Source: Cokeromyces recurvatus (lineage: Eukaryota > Mucoromycota > Mucoromycetes > Mucorales > Mucoraceae). From it: a stretch of 64,000 nucleotides of DNA. The position numbers were made by a program, and so were the translations under genes. Positions 24,601 through 38,367 of the stretch are shown in pieces. The notes beneath the pieces were generated by a model. The model worked only from the letters and a program-made list of their open reading frames with translations. It ran no database searches and was not told the origin of the DNA. Every line of letters begins with the position of its first letter. Positions within the stretch are counted from its first letter, which is position 1. Location of the stretch: assembly GCF_025118155.1 (NCBI RefSeq), contig NW_026251412.1, positions 62,001-126,000 on the forward strand. Reading direction: 5' to 3'.

Positions 24601-25761
24601 ATGAGTTCAAGGAGAAATAATAGCTACAATAATGTTGGAAACTATAATCGAAGTACCCATAGAGGCCCTCCTAGAGAAAGGAGTCAAAGACAAATATTAA
24701 AGCCTAGTTATGGTAAACAAAAAATAAAATAAAATAAAATAAATCTACTAAACTAAATAATAATAACAACTTCTTTCAAGTAGAACCTAAAGTGAACGAA
24801 TCTCGAGCAATTCAACTTATACATCAAATACTTGATGATGAAGACGACAGTTCTTTTTCACTTCGAGTTTCTAATGCTAACCAATTATTACAAATGTTGG
24901 AAGAATCACGAAACACCATTTCTGATTCTCTGGAATTTAGACAAGAGCAAATGAAATTATTAGACATTTGTATTCACGATGAGGGATTATGTCGCATTAT
25001 TGAGTTTAATAAAGCACCTTTGTCTTTAAAGAATACAATGGCAAAAATAGTTTCTAGGTTGGCCTGTTATACTCGTTTAGATCTTGCTTTAAGTTGGATC
25101 TTTGACAGATTGTCAGTTTGGCAAACACACGAGTATCCTAATTCAGATAATAACAAAATTTATGAATGGAAAAAATGGCTATTACGTTTATTGAAGCAGG
25201 TAAACTTAAATGAGGCAATATGAAGCATTCGAAGGTTATGGATATATAACATATAAATAGATTCTTGTTGATTCTGAAGCAGATCAGTACACTTATAAAA
25301 AAACACTTGATATGTCACCTACAATTTTAGCTGGGATAATATCATTTTTGAATACTATGGATACCTCAGAATACATACCCGTTATATTAGAGATCCTTAT
25401 ATACTTTTCAGAAAATTATAGAAATTTATTTGGACAACGTTTTAAAGTACATTGAAAAGAATTCATTACAGAAGAAACAATCATGAACACTAATAGTAAT
25501 TCTTATAATAGAACATTATTGATTTACTCGTTGGATGGAATATGGATCCTGAATTACCTGAATCAAAGAAATCGATTATAATTGCTTCTTACAGTAAATT
25601 CTCTGATTATTGGACCAGCTATCTTCCTTTTGGAGCTGAACTTTTAGGTCATTTTTTAAATGATATGCAATACATTATTCAAGAATTAACAACTTTACCA
25701 AACACCAATGATGAAGAATATAGGAAAAGATGGCAATCATGCTTTAATCTTTTAGAGTAAA

Positions 25762-25793
<32 letters not shown>

Positions 25794-28700
25794 AAAAGAA
25801 AGAGAGAGAGAGAAAATACCAAGTATTTTTGAAGAATATATTTTCTCATTTTTATATCTTTAGATGCTTTCAGGCCATCTTAGATACTTTACTTTCCTTA
25901 CTCTCAAATTCCGTTAATAATTATCATAGTCAAAAGATGATTGATGCCTCTTTTTATAAACTATTTCCTGGATTACTTTCTCTTATGATAGATGCTCAGA
26001 ATGTAATGTCAGATCCAAGATGGAATGAAATATGTAAGCTTCAGTTAGTATACATTTTAAACTATATAATTGACTTCTTTTTTTTATTGTATTAGCAAAA
26101 AATATTTTATTGACCTTGGCTTCTTATAAGTCTTCCAATTATCGGGTATATCAATATAAATTATACTTATATCTTATGGATCAATCAGCAAAAGATCTGG
26201 ATATTCAAGGTCAAAAGCAATTCGAAATATTATTACGAGTAGGACATATATATATATATACATACATATTTATTATATATAACAATCGAAGAAAATTCGT
26301 AGAGTAGCTTATATTTATTGTTGTTATAGTTTTTAAGCTTATGGGATCATGATGTTAATGAGAATATAGTATATCATCTGTTAGCATCTGTTGACTCACC
26401 TTTATTTATTACGAGAACCAAACATAGAGATGATAGTAAAATGCAAACTGGTCTATTGAATATTATGCGATCTTTAATTAGAATGCCTATTTCGAACAGT
26501 ATTCGAAATCAGATTAATCATAGATATATTAACGAACTTCATAACAATCAGTCCATAATTAAGCATTACTATAGCAAATATAGTATAAAGGAAAGAGAGG
26601 CCTTGAAGCGAACTACAGCCTTGATTGATCATAATGACGGCTCTGTTGCTTTTACTGCCCCAACAGATACTATGAATAATGCAAATGAAGTCATAAATTT
26701 AGAAATTATTATCAAAGATGCTTTATTTTTCAACTATTTATTACTTGATACAGCATCTGTTTGGTCCGATTTAAGTTTTGAAAATGTATTAACATCTTTA
26801 GAATTCCTTTGTACAGCATGGTACAACAAATGCAATGATATATTTAATTCCTCTTTTCAACTTTTAACAACTTATTGGACAAAGTAAGCAGTATTGATCA
26901 TAATTATGATGGTTTATATTGATGACTTATCAATGAACAGTAGGAATTATATAATGAAAAATGAATATGAATTTGAAATAGTTTCTTGTTTGCTACTCGA
27001 TTTGCTTGAACATTGGTCAGAGTTAAGTCTTCAAACGCGTCAATCTTTATGTGGATTTACCCAATCCATTTTTTCAGCTCTTGCCAATACTCAGGGCAAT
27101 CACTTTGATCCTAAATTAAATTTTAAGCCTATTGTAATTGCTTTTTTAAATGCTTCTGGTAAATGACTTATATATACATATATATGTAACTGATTATAAA
27201 CAATTATGCTAATAAGGATAAACTTTCTTTTTATATATTTAGATTTAGAGAGAAATAGTGATATAAAAGAATGTATTTTAAAGCTTATTACTTATTCTTG
27301 TCAAGCCTTTGGTTCAGCAGGAGTTATTGATCTCATTCTTAAACATGTCCAAAGAAGGTATATAAGAAGTTGAATATATTATTGTGAAGAGAAAAAAAAA
27401 TTAAATGGTTTAATTATATAGTATCAACAACCCATATACTAAAGTGCAAGAAGCAAGTAAAAAATTACTTTCAGTTTTAAATCCTTTTGCAATTTCTGAA
27501 GTTAGTAATTATGGCGATAATACAATCATGTCTATTCAGGTAATTTGAAATAAGCATTATATTCAGTATTCATATTTCACTTTAATATACAAAGCAAGCT
27601 TGCTTACTATTCTTTTGATAGAATATTATGATGGCGACTCCTCATACAGGGTCATTTCGTCCAGTTCACTATGAGATTGTTATGAAGCATCTTGGTATGG
27701 CTGAGCATTTGGTAGGAACCAGTAATCATCATATGTCTATCTATTCAGATTATGAAAACTCATCTGAATGGATCAGACGTCTACTTCATCATTGTGATGG
27801 TATTGGCAATATAAACAGTGTGAATATGTTTCCAGAATTAAAAGGTAATATATAAAAATAAACTGTATTGAAGCCTTATCGCCCTTCTCACCATACTAAT
27901 ATCAAACTCAAATAGAATTAGGTCAACATAATATTGTTAACATTATCAATACTAGTGAAAATTTGCTAAGTTATTGGGCTATGTGGGAATCTGCAAGATA
28001 TTGCGTACTTTCTCGATTGCGTACACCTTTTGGTGGTCCACAACAGGTAACAGTAGACATGCGAAAAAAAAACATTTTACTTATTAAAGATGAATAGACA
28101 TTTGCTGCCTTTGAAGGCATGCTTCAATCGTTAGTATCTTCTCCAAAATTGGAAGAAAGGTATTTTTTTTTTCAAGAGTAGCAGTTATATTTTGTTAGAT
28201 ATTGATATACATCATTTTTGAAATTAGCAACGTTAAAAATATTGACTTTTTAAGTCATTTGCTGCTTTTGCTTGATCGTTTAGAACTACAAATTTCTAAT
28301 GCAATAGACGGTTGTGCTACTGACACATTACCAGCAATCCCTCGTTCTAGTCTTATTTTTTTTAGAACTAATAAGAAAACTTGTCATGATTACTTCTCAC
28401 GTATCAGAGGAAAAATAATCTTAGGCGCCAAAATTATTAGAGATGATAATTTACTTATTTCACATACTATCAAAGTAAGTTTTGTATATTTATTGGAGAA
28501 TAGTTATTAACCTCTTTTTTTTTATTATTATTATTATTTAATTCAGATTTTAAAAGAATTGGAGACAAATATATCATCTACTGACTTGGTATCATGGTTT
28601 AAAGAAATAAATGAGTACTTGAAGGATTTAGGTAAATGGAAACTTTAGACATGATATTCAGCAATATCTGATTTTTTTTTTTTTTTTTTTTGCTTAAAAC

Positions 28701-31700
28701 TTAATAGTGGAAGCATGTATTCGGGAAAAATACATGGATTTAATATATGGAATGCAAGCATGGTACAAAAAACTGATTAGGAAGGCATATCAACTGTCAA
28801 CTGAATTCAAAAATAATTGGGTTTTCGAAGGCCTTGTTGGTCCTTTATCATTAACAAATGCAACCTCCAAAAAATCAACAGTGACATGGTTTCAAGTTGC
28901 AGCCCTATTTGCATCGGTAAGCCTTTTTTCCTCGAGTTATTCATAGTTTTTTTTTTCTTTTTCTCATAACATTTTTTTTTAAATAGAATCGTGATGAAAT
29001 AGCTATCAAAACTCTAGAAACACTAAAGTCTACAATCGCAAATGATGATTACGGAATAGTAAAGATGCTTGATCAGCAGATGATTCGCTTTTTCACCTCG
29101 TTGGAAGACTATAATGAACTACAGAAAGCATTTAATTCAGGAATTACTATAATTGATGATTTTATTTGCGAACGTTTACAGGAATTCAACTCAAATATAA
29201 GGAATAACAAAGAAGATCCAGCTAACCAAATGGCTAAATTACAAGCTTATATTAATGAAGCTCCTTTGGAGTGCTGTCTTGAGCTTGCTAAACTTGATAA
29301 GTTTAGGAATTGGATAGTAATCTCAAACAGTGAAGGGCAAAAAACAGAATCTATATTAAACAATCAGTTAGCAGGAAAAATCTTTCAAGCACTTAAGAAT
29401 AGTATTTTTACAAATATCCCTGGCTTACTTGAACTTCAGTTACTTCAGTCAGATTGGCATAATTTAATTGCAAGTGTTAAAGAATGGTCTAATTTAAACT
29501 CGAATGATATATACAATATGCAAAGCTTGCTTCCTGAAACAAAACATTGGGCAAGATTATCAACTTATTTCGAAAGATTATACTCCTTACAATCAGCAAA
29601 AGAAGATTGTGCAAATGCAGCTCAATACTTGGGTCATATACAACTTCATTCTGCTAAAATAGCGCGTAGACAAGGAAACATTACTTTGGCTGAAAATCTT
29701 ATAAACAAAGCTATTAAAATACCCGAAACAAAGTATCTAGCTCTCTATGAACGCACAAAAGTACTATTTATTCAATCTAATTACGCTCAGGCCATGCAGA
29801 CTGTCAACAATGTGCTTACTCATATAGCTTCTATGTCTGGCTATGAAGAGCTTAAAAGTAAAACTTATCTTAGGGTTGCTCGCTACCTTAAAAATTGCCC
29901 TGAAAATGAGGTAGCTGAGTTATTAAAGCAGATGGACCCCAAATTAGTTGAAATGAAAAACACAGACTTACAGTCATCAGTTGAAGCGTCGATTGATGAT
30001 GCGCTTCAGAAGTCAATTGAAAATAATACTACTGATGGAAGACCATGGTTTGAATATGCTACACACTATTATAAAGAAGGCTGGCGTATCTTGGATGAAG
30101 TTTCACGTCCAGATTCAACTATGCCAGCTGTTGTTTGGGCTAGTAAGAAAATAAGAGATATAATAGAAGCAGCTGATTCAGTTCTTAATTCAAAACAAAT
30201 CGAAAAGGTATATGATAAATTATTCATATATATATACATATACCGACTTTGACTTATTATAATTTATTATTATTATTATTAGACAATTTTTGGGCTTTTG
30301 GTAAAATACTCGTCTTCAGTAGGTAAAACTAACTTGAAAGATCATGAAGGGTTATACAATGATCTGCATCAAATTACTTCCTTTTTGGACAAGTCGGAAG
30401 AATATACGATTATCGAAACATTGGATATCTTACAAACTATGGTGATTGAAAAATTTTATGCTTCTACACAAGCCTATTTCCGATACCTTTCTTTAGATAT
30501 CCATAATTGTAATGTAAGTTAATTCAATGGGGCTACAAATATATATATATATATATATATAAAAGAATATAAAAGAAAAAAAAAGACTAAGAGATAAGGA
30601 TAACTATATTATAGAGAGAAAATGATTTAAATATTAGTTCTACATCTATGGTAATTACTGCTACACTTCGTCTTTTACGTATTCTTACTAAATATGGTGA
30701 GGCATTGCAAACAGTTTATTCTGAACATATTAATGCTGTTCGAATTGATCTTTGGAAACCTGTAATCCCTCAGTTATTTGCACAACTCAATCATCCAAAT
30801 GACTTTGTTAGACAAGTAGTTGGTAAATTAATTAGTCGCATATGTGATGAATATCCCCGAGAAATTATTTATGATGTCATTGTTAATTCTACTTCATCTA
30901 AAACAAATCGCGACACAAAACAAAGCTTGGATGCTATTGCAAACCGTATGATGGATAGAAATGAATTACTTTGGGTCTCTACACGTCGTATGGCTGAAGA
31001 GCTTGAAAAAATTACAGTACTTTTAGAAGAAAAATGGTTAAACAAAATTGCTTCGTTACAATATGTTGCTATGCAACAGTTTGCAAAGTTGGATCAAGAG
31101 ATTGAAAAGATAGACTGTATGCTAGATGAATTAGATGATTCTCAAAGAAGAAACAAGTTTTTAGAAATATATGATAGTTTGATGAAATTTGTTGTTACTT
31201 CTATTGATAAATTACTTGTGGAAACTATTCATAAATCTGTTTCTTTAACACCTCATGAACAATGGTTCCAGCAAACATATGGAAAAAAATTAATGAATGC
31301 TTATAATTTGCTTCAAAAGCCAACTTCAATGAAAGAATATCGTCGTGGATGGGAATGCTTCCAACAAGTAAATGCAATTGTTATTTATAATAATTACAAG
31401 TTAATTATGTTTACTAACTATGAATCCTAATTTTGATAACTATATATGTATATATTAGCTCCATCGTCAACTTATGGCAGAAGTACATAAAGTTCGTATT
31501 TTGGATCTTAGTCAAGTATCACCTTACCTTTATAATATGAAGGATACACCTATTGGTATCCCAGGAAAGCACGAAAATGATAACACATGCTTTATTGATT
31601 CATTTGGCACTAGTGTTATTGTTCTACCTACGAAAACTAAACCAAAGAAGCTTGATTTTAAGGGTACTAATGGCAAGAAGTATTCATACCTCTTTAAAGG

Positions 31701-33759
31701 ACTTGAAGATCTTCATCTAGATGAACGTATTATGCAGTTACTCACGACTACAAATGGATTGCTAAATGAAAATAAAGCCACTGCGTTACGTGGGATGCGT
31801 GCAAGAACATATGCAGTTATTCCACTCAGTGATCACTCTGGTATGATTCAATGGGTCAATGAGGCAACCCCATTCTTTTCTCTTTATAAAAAATGGCAAA
31901 AGAGAGAATCTGTTGCACATATGCTTTTAAACAATGATAAGCCGAATGAGGCATATTTACAAGCATTAAATCAGCGACCTACGGAGCAATTTATGGCTAA
32001 GATCGCATCTGTCTTAAAGGCATCTGGTCTTCGTATGACAGCCAATCGTCGTTATTGGCCAAAGGATGTTTTAAAAAAAGTGTACCTTGAACTTGTTAAA
32101 GAAACACCAGGTGACTTGCTTGAAAAGAAGATATATTATTCAAGTTCTAGTGCTACAGAATGGTTAAGAAAAAGTACATTATTTGCTCGATCTTTAGCTG
32201 TAAACTCAATGATTGGCTATATTATTGGTCTTGGTGATCGACACTTGGACAATATCATGATTGATTTCCGTTCAGGTGAAGTTATTCATATTGATTACAA
32301 TGTCTGTTTCGAAAAGGGACGTCGACTTCGTGTACCTGAGTTAGTTCCATATCGTTTGACTCAAAATATTTACGGAGCACTTGGCATTACTGGTGTTGAT
32401 GGCCAATTTAAGACAGCTGCTGAAGAAACTCTACGTGTGTTAAGAAAGCATAAGGAGGTGCTCATTACTCTCTTGGATGCCTTTGTATATGATCCTCTAG
32501 TAGATTGGGAAAGCGAAGCGGTAGAAGCGGGCCATAGACAAATGATGGAGTTACAAGCTAATGTGAGCTTAGTAGCCTCAAGGATCTTTGAAAAACAAAA
32601 TGAACAGGAAAAAGAACGAAAGATAATTTTAGATAGTCTTTCTAGTTTGAAACATGATTTACAGCAATGGCAAGAATCAATGCTATTAGAATCTGAATCC
32701 TTGAATGCAAAAGAAGGAAGTGATGAAGATGAACAAGGTTTAGAACATGAACCCTCCATAGTTTCTGATGAAGTTGAAGCTTCTGCATTTTTGGTATATA
32801 CATATATATATATACATATATATATATATTTCATTCATTTGCCTTTTATATTTATTTATTTATTTTTTGCTTTACAAAATAGGGTCGATTACCTGTATAT
32901 CTTTTACGAGAAGTTAAAGGTCATCTTTCAAATGTTAGCTTACTTGTTACTAACTCACGTTCATCTATCGAGAGTATTTTGCCTCTCTTGGAATCAATTA
33001 TTATTATTGAAACTGATATTGATAATGAATTACGTCCTGCTCAAAAGAGTGCAAAGGTATATTTATTATTATTATTATTATTTATGTATAAGGAAAAAAA
33101 AACTTATGTAAATATAGACGGCCCTTGATGCGCTTGCTACAATTGAAACAGAATTAAAGAAGTTGGATAAACAATTAGATAAAAACACAAATTATGAGTC
33201 AGAATGGAGCTATGTTCAGTTAGTAAGTTGTATATGGAGAGTGAAAAGAGATAATCAAGTTTGATTTCTAATTATTACATTATTATTATTTTTTCTCTTC
33301 AAACTATAGATAGATTTCATTGAAACTATTACTAAATCAGTTCAGGATTACTTTTCTGAATTGAAAACTTTGGAAGAGTTTGGCCCTGACAGTAATAAAA
33401 ACGTATCCAATCTTTCTGTTATTGCAGAAGAAAGCAGCAATAGTAAACGTGCTGAAGAAGACTATAATGAAGATAATGTAAATCAAAACATATCTCAGGG
33501 GTTAAGTAAGTATATATATTTTATCACAGTCGTATATAATAAGTCGTTAAATTAACATATCCATTTAGCTTCAAATAAATTAAATTCAAATAATCATGTA
33601 ACAAAAATTATGAAGCGGATTCGATCAAAACTAGAAGGCGTTGATTTTGGTACTCAGCATAAAATGAGCGTATCTGAACAAGTTGCAAGAACAATTGAAC
33701 AAGCTACTTCTGTTGATAATCTTTGTATGATGTATGAAGGATGGACCAGTTGGGTTTAA
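24601..33759 (+). CDS. SMG1: SMG1-type PI3K-related kinase (nonsense-mediated decay)
   Basis: In animals and plants SMG1 phosphorylates UPF1 in nonsense-mediated mRNA decay. I could join 24 exons with consistent phase, giving about 2480 residues: exons begin at 24601, 24781, 25261, 25512, 25864, 26096, 26330, 26941, 27243, 27422, 27622, 27916, 28098, 28228, 28547, 28708, 28987, 30283, 30615, 31459, 32883, 33118, 33310 and 33569. A helical-repeat N-terminal half contains NIIDLLVGWNMDP, an SMG1 hallmark. The kinase domain (from about residue 1890) shows YLFKGLEDLHLDERIMQLL, the catalytic loop IGLGDRHLDNIM and HIDYNVCFEKG. The FATC tail ends VDNLCMMYEGWTSWV, typical of SMG1 and not of TOR, ATM or ATR. 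Between kinase and FATC the insert is far shorter than in human SMG1 (3661 residues). All motifs look intact. Confidence 0.93.
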
Positions 33760-34791
33760 TTTTTGTGAAATGATGAGACTTTTTTTTTTCTTTTTGTAAC
33801 ATAAGCCACAAGACTTGAAGAGATTAATAGTGAAAGATATTATTGGTGTTATGAAAAAAAAAAAGGCTTGACTTTTAATTCTAAATTAGCATAGTGTTTC
33901 CAACAATCTCTATGGCAAAACATTGCAATTGATTTTATAATATGCAAAAATATTCATTCTTAACTAGATTTACTATAAGTAATAAAAGGATAGTGTTTTG
34001 CTAAAAATGATAGTAATATGAAAACAATAGGCTAATAAAGTAAATTATACCATGAGTGTTTATTTATTCTTTCTTAGGGATCTTCGTTTATTATGGGTGT
34101 ACAACTTTAAATAAGGTTATCCATCTGATACAAGTTGATCTAATGGCACATAATATGGGATAAGGGGGGAGGGTAAGGGGGAAAGAGGAAATCAGTTAAT
34201 GTTACCTGCTTCAGCCTCAATTGGATGAATTATATTAATAAGGTACAATGATCCAGCATTGTTTCATCATGGAAGTTCTCATTCTAAAACTGTTTTACAC
34301 TGAAAATAACAATAAATAAAACAGTTTACGCTTGTCAAACATTGTAAACTTTTTTTTTATCAATGACTGTAGACTTTAACAGATAAAGATTATATGTCAG
34401 CAAGTTTTGAAGGGGAAAACTTTATTGTAATTTTCAAAAGTCCATCATTTGATGTATTAGCCTAAAAAGGTGTAGATAGATAGTTACTAACTTAATAGTA
34501 CATGTGATCATGGTTACTAACAACGATGTCATTGTCATAAATATCTTTTTTCTTTTACCAGTTCAGCTCGTTCCATCTTTAAAAACAAAAGACAGTAATT
34601 ATTATAAGGGCAATAATCTGAATACATATTTTACTACAATAACATATTATGTCATTTGCTATATTCAATGAATTTGTGTCAGTTTTTTTTTTTTTTTTTT
34701 TGACTTTGCGTGATAAACTTTTTTATTTGCGTACAAACTAAAACATAGGCTCAAAAGCCAAATCAACGATCAAAAAACAAAGTACAATATC

Positions 34792-34950
34792 TTATTCATC
34801 TTTGACAATCCTCAACTGAATATTTTGAGCTGATTCAATAATTCTATTACTAAGATTGTCAGTTGCAGTAAAGCAATCACTCTTAATACCAGCTTTGAGT
34901 GTCGATCAAAACAGCTCAATTGGGTTCAAAAAATAAAAAATATAGTACGC
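34792..34950 (-). pseudogene. Relic of an IS630/Tc1-mariner (DDE_3) transposase C-terminus
   Basis: Read on the minus strand, the fragment gives NPIELF, a stop where these proteins have Trp, then STLKAGIKSDCFTATDNLSN and a tail ending in a natural TAA at 34794-34792. NPIE with a following F-W and a lysine-rich helix is the third catalytic block of DDE_3 transposases. The TGA in place of the usual Trp codon and the missing upstream part show that it is dead. No terminal repeats could be assigned. Confidence 0.7.
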
Positions 34951-34952
34951 AA

Positions 34953-34954
<2 letters not shown>

Positions 34955-35009
<55 letters not shown>
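34955..35009 (+). repeat. Poly-T tract (55 T)
   Basis: Pure T run between the transposase relic and the Rho gene, about 300 nt upstream of the Rho start. It directly abuts the truncated end of the relic. Confidence 0.85.
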
Positions 35010-35015
<6 letters not shown>

Positions 35016-35307
35016 TAAAAATAAAAAATAAAAACTAACACAAATTCATTGGAAAAAAAAATCAATAACAGGAATAACGAATAATTTAAGGTTCAGATAT
35101 CCAATTAAATAAGCTCGGTACCTTTTACGAAAATGATTTTGTAGTATTTAGTACAGTGGTGTTAGTTTATTACACATATATTATCTAACAAGGACTGCGA
35201 TGGATCCTCCTCCTCTTAATTTTTCCCTTTTCTTTCCCTTTTTTTTTTCTTTTTTAAAAAAAAATAGAAAGTTATATATACTTTTTTAGAAATATATACA
35301 TACTAAT

Positions 35308-36113
35308 ATGGTCCGCAATGCAACGCGTAAAAAAGTAGTTATAGTTGGAGATGGTGCTTGTGGCAAAACTAGCTTATTAATTGTCTATCAAAATGGTAGA
35401 TTTCCAGAGGTAATATAAATGTGGATATATTTATATATTATTTTTTTTTTTACAAGTAAGTAAACTAACCAAAGTTTAATTTTAGAAATATTTGCCTACA
35501 GTATTTGAAAATTATATTGCTCGAGTAAATTTAGATTATAGAACAGTTGAGCTTGCTTTATGGGATACGGCTGGACAAGAGGATTATGATAGACTACGTC
35601 CTCTATCTTATTTCGAAACAGATGTTGTAATTATTTGTTTTGCTATTGATAATATAATTTCCTTTCAGAATGTTCGGGATAAGGTAATATCTATATTTTA
35701 GCATATAAAAGGCGCTTTATTTTATTTCATTTTATTTCATTTTATTTTATTTTCTTATCCTCTGTATACTTAACACAATTAGTGGTTACCTGAAGTGAAG
35801 CACCATTGTGGAAATAACGTGTCATTGCTTCTAGTTGGGCTTAAAACTGACTTACGCTCGGAAGCATCATGTGCTGCAAAAAATATTATCAGTCATCAGC
35901 AAGTAAATATGATACCTATGTTAATAGTATTTCATATTTATTCGTATATTTATATAGGGCATGAATTTAGCTAAAGAAATCGGAGCAAAATATGGAGAAT
36001 GTAGTGCGAAAACAAATACTAAAGTTAGAGACGTGATGAAATTAGCTGCTACAATTGCAGTTAAGCCAAAAAAATTAATAAGAAAAAGACGTTTAAGATG
36101 CAATATTCTGTAA
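35308..36113 (+). CDS. Rho-family small GTPase
   Basis: Membrane-anchored GTP switch controlling actin and cell polarity. Four exons (35308-35409, 35486-35683, 35783-35902, 35958-36113) give 191 residues. Visible motifs are the P loop [11 protein letters not shown], switch [11 protein letters not shown] (effector Thr present), switch [22 protein letters not shown], the Rho-type [10 protein letters not shown] nucleotide motif, and GECSAKT. The C-terminus is polybasic ([12 protein letters not shown]) and ends CNIL, a CaaX box whose final Leu predicts geranylgeranylation. It most resembles the Rho2/Rho3 side of the family, but I do not assign an ortholog. A T-rich leader precedes the ATG. Confidence 0.93.
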
Positions 36114-36837
36114 TATTATTCATTGATAGACTTGTATGATTCCCCGGTTTTTATTTATATAACCCACCGCAAGCATATATATTATAATTATGTATTTATA
36201 AAGATATATATAATACGTATACATGTATGTGTATAATGTTTATTTTTTACTTTTTATTTTTTTTTTATTAATTTTCATTAGGAAACGTTTCCTCAAATAT
36301 AATATATGAGTAATATACATTATAATACTTTGTTGTTTTTTTACTTATATGAATAAGCAAATAGTATTCAAGGAATTCACGGAATCCGTCCGACACCCGA
36401 GATAAAAAGATTGCTCCAACAACTTTTTATGTGCTACGTTTAGGGGAAAAGATATATGAAGCACTAAATAATACAGTATCTATGTAAAATACACACACAC
36501 ACACACACATAAATATATATATGTATATATATGTATATGCATATACATCTACATATATTTATAAAATATAGAATGCTTTTGTATACAAGTGAAGTATGAA
36601 TGCATTCATTTATATCCTGTTATCAAAGTATGTTTTTACTTCATGTATAGGTGATGCATACTAAGTTGTTAGGGCGTAATATATACACTAAAACGCGTAA
36701 ATATTTTTTTTTGTTATACTAACAGCACAAATATATTTTCTATTACACAAATGTAATATAAGTTAAAAAAAGAAATATCAATTGTAACCATGCTCACTCT
36801 CGGCTTTCAATTGAGATAATTTTATTTATAGTATAAA

Positions 36838-36881
<44 letters not shown>

Positions 36882-37259
36882 TTAGTTTGACTGGTATGCT
36901 ATAATTGATATAAAATTTAAAATAATGAAACAGAAATCTATGCTTTAAACACGTAGATAAAAATTCAATATATATGCATGTATGTATGTATGTACATGCT
37001 CAGTATTAACTATATAAATAAGATAGTTATAGTTGATTATATAAAAATATCTATTAAAAATCATGGATATAATTTTTTGATTCTCACTAAATAATGAATG
37101 AGGGTTTTTTTTATTCTTTTGAAGGTATAAAATAAGCTGTATATACTTGAATATATTCTTGTAGCAAGTACATGTTATATTTATATATTGCTTACAAGAA
37201 AAATAATACTTGGACGAGAGTAATAATTATGAATACATATTCGCTTAGTGGGTGGTTTA
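36114..37259. other. Spacer between the Rho gene and the Fanzor element
   Basis: Contains a CA microsatellite near 36492-36508, TA and TATG repeats, and a poly-A tract at 36839-36875 (37 A). No gene is supported. Confidence 0.6.
36839..36875 (+). repeat. Poly-A tract (37 A)
   Basis: Pure A run in the spacer upstream of the Fanzor/DIRS composite. No associated gene or duplication seen. Confidence 0.8.
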
Positions 37260-37313
37260 CAGTCGAAGAAACTAGGTTGGGCAATGAGAAAAATTGGGTC
37301 GTTTCAAAATTGA
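37260..37313 (+). repeat. Left TIR of the Fanzor element, outer part
   Basis: Matches the inverted right TIR (43925 downwards) with about 10 differences. The remainder of this TIR lies at 41649-41745, on the far side of the DIRS insertion. Confidence 0.75.
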
Positions 37314-37362
37314 ATTGTTGGTCGTTCCTTCAACAATCCTTGTTGACTGCGACTCGGACTCC

Positions 37363-37476
37363 AATGTGGTAACAAGCTCCAAGAGCCGCGCTTTATTTTC
37401 CTTTTATAGATAAAAAAATAATAATAAAAATAAAAAATATACTAGAATCCCCTTTTTCCCTTTATACCTTCAAAAG
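37363..37476 (+). repeat. Left inverted terminal repeat of DIRS (114 bp)
   Basis: By eye identical to the reverse complement of 41508-41621. Contains a purine-rich/TAA-rich core and ends in CTTCAAAAG, 21 nt before the Gag start codon. Identity of the two arms argues for a recent insertion. Confidence 0.9.
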
Positions 37477-37497
37477 CCGCGCATTCGTGGAAAAATT

Positions 37498-38367
37498 ATG
37501 AGTGATATCAATTCAACTATTAGCAATGAACGAACATACACCCAAAGCGAAATGGAAGCAATTGTCCGAGATGTCGTCAAAAAAATGGACATTGAGAAAG
37601 AAGAAAGAATCAATGGAGTCGAAATCCCAAGACAGGTCTCCGAGGAATTGGAAAACACTCCCACGCATCAACTTACTGAAAATTTCAAAAAGTTTAGAAG
37701 AGAAACCCAACGATACGCTTTGGGAGAATGGACAACACCCGAGAAGATCAACAAATCAATTGCCCCTTATCTCAAAAAACACTCAACAGAAACAGCTTTG
37801 GTTGTCAACTCCATTTATAAAATCACAGAAAACACCAGATTCCAAGCAAAGGTTGCTATGGAAATCTTTGAACAACTTCAATACGTCTTGGAAGAAGCAG
37901 ACCATGACGAAGCAAAAGACATCATCAGCAGATGCAGGGAGCAAAGTCGACGACTGGCAGTCTTTGGGTTGGCCACAGCAAAAGCTTAAGAAAGAGAAGC
38001 AAAAGAATATTCAGACAAAGCACTTAACATCCCATTTAGTATCCGCCACCTGGAAACAACAGAAGAGGATAGTAAATCTAAGAACGCCTACAGTGACGAA
38101 TTTCTTAACAAATACCACCAAGCCAACTTTGAACGAAAACTCGTTCAACAAGCCAGTAGTAATCGTGGAGGAGGACGAGGAAATGGATTCTCAAGTAGAG
38201 GATATCAACGAGGAAATAGAAGCTTCGGATATGGAAGAGGTAGTAACAGAGCACGAGGTGCTTTTTTTGGACAGGGTATCTCACAACGGTGGGGAACCCC
38301 GCACAACAACAACTCAGCCCAACAACAATCACCCCACCAATCCAATCACACATCCAACCCCCAATAA
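37498..38367 (+). pseudogene. DIRS Gag-like ORF1 with one in-frame stop
   Basis: The frame starts at the ATG 37498, just inside the left inverted repeat. It is open for 163 codons to a TAA at 37987-37989, and then continues without further stops to 38365-38367. The first part is a charged helical segment; the part after the stop contains RGG-like repeats (NRGGGRGNGFSSRGYQRGNR), typical of nucleic-acid-binding Gag proteins. One substitution explains the stop. It either inactivates Gag, or is read through, or a short Gag is enough. Confidence 0.7.

Larger units (their letters stand above)
33760..35307. other. Spacer between SMG1 and the Rho gene, with a transposase relic
   Basis: AT-rich sequence with a short G/A-rich patch near 34160-34190. 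The only coding trace is the transposase relic at 34792-34950. A 55-T tract lies at 34955-35009. Confidence 0.6.

Noticed and set aside
36490..36545. CA/TA repeats as a possible telomere-like or centromere-like block
   Set aside because: Only a short CA microsatellite followed by TATG/TA repeats; no telomeric unit.
37502..37600. Start of the 1303-codon frame as an independent protein start
   Set aside because: The first codon in that frame is GTG, not ATG, and the sequence there is the out-of-phase reading of Gag. I keep only the recombinase part from 40226 as a gene and report the long open frame as an observation.
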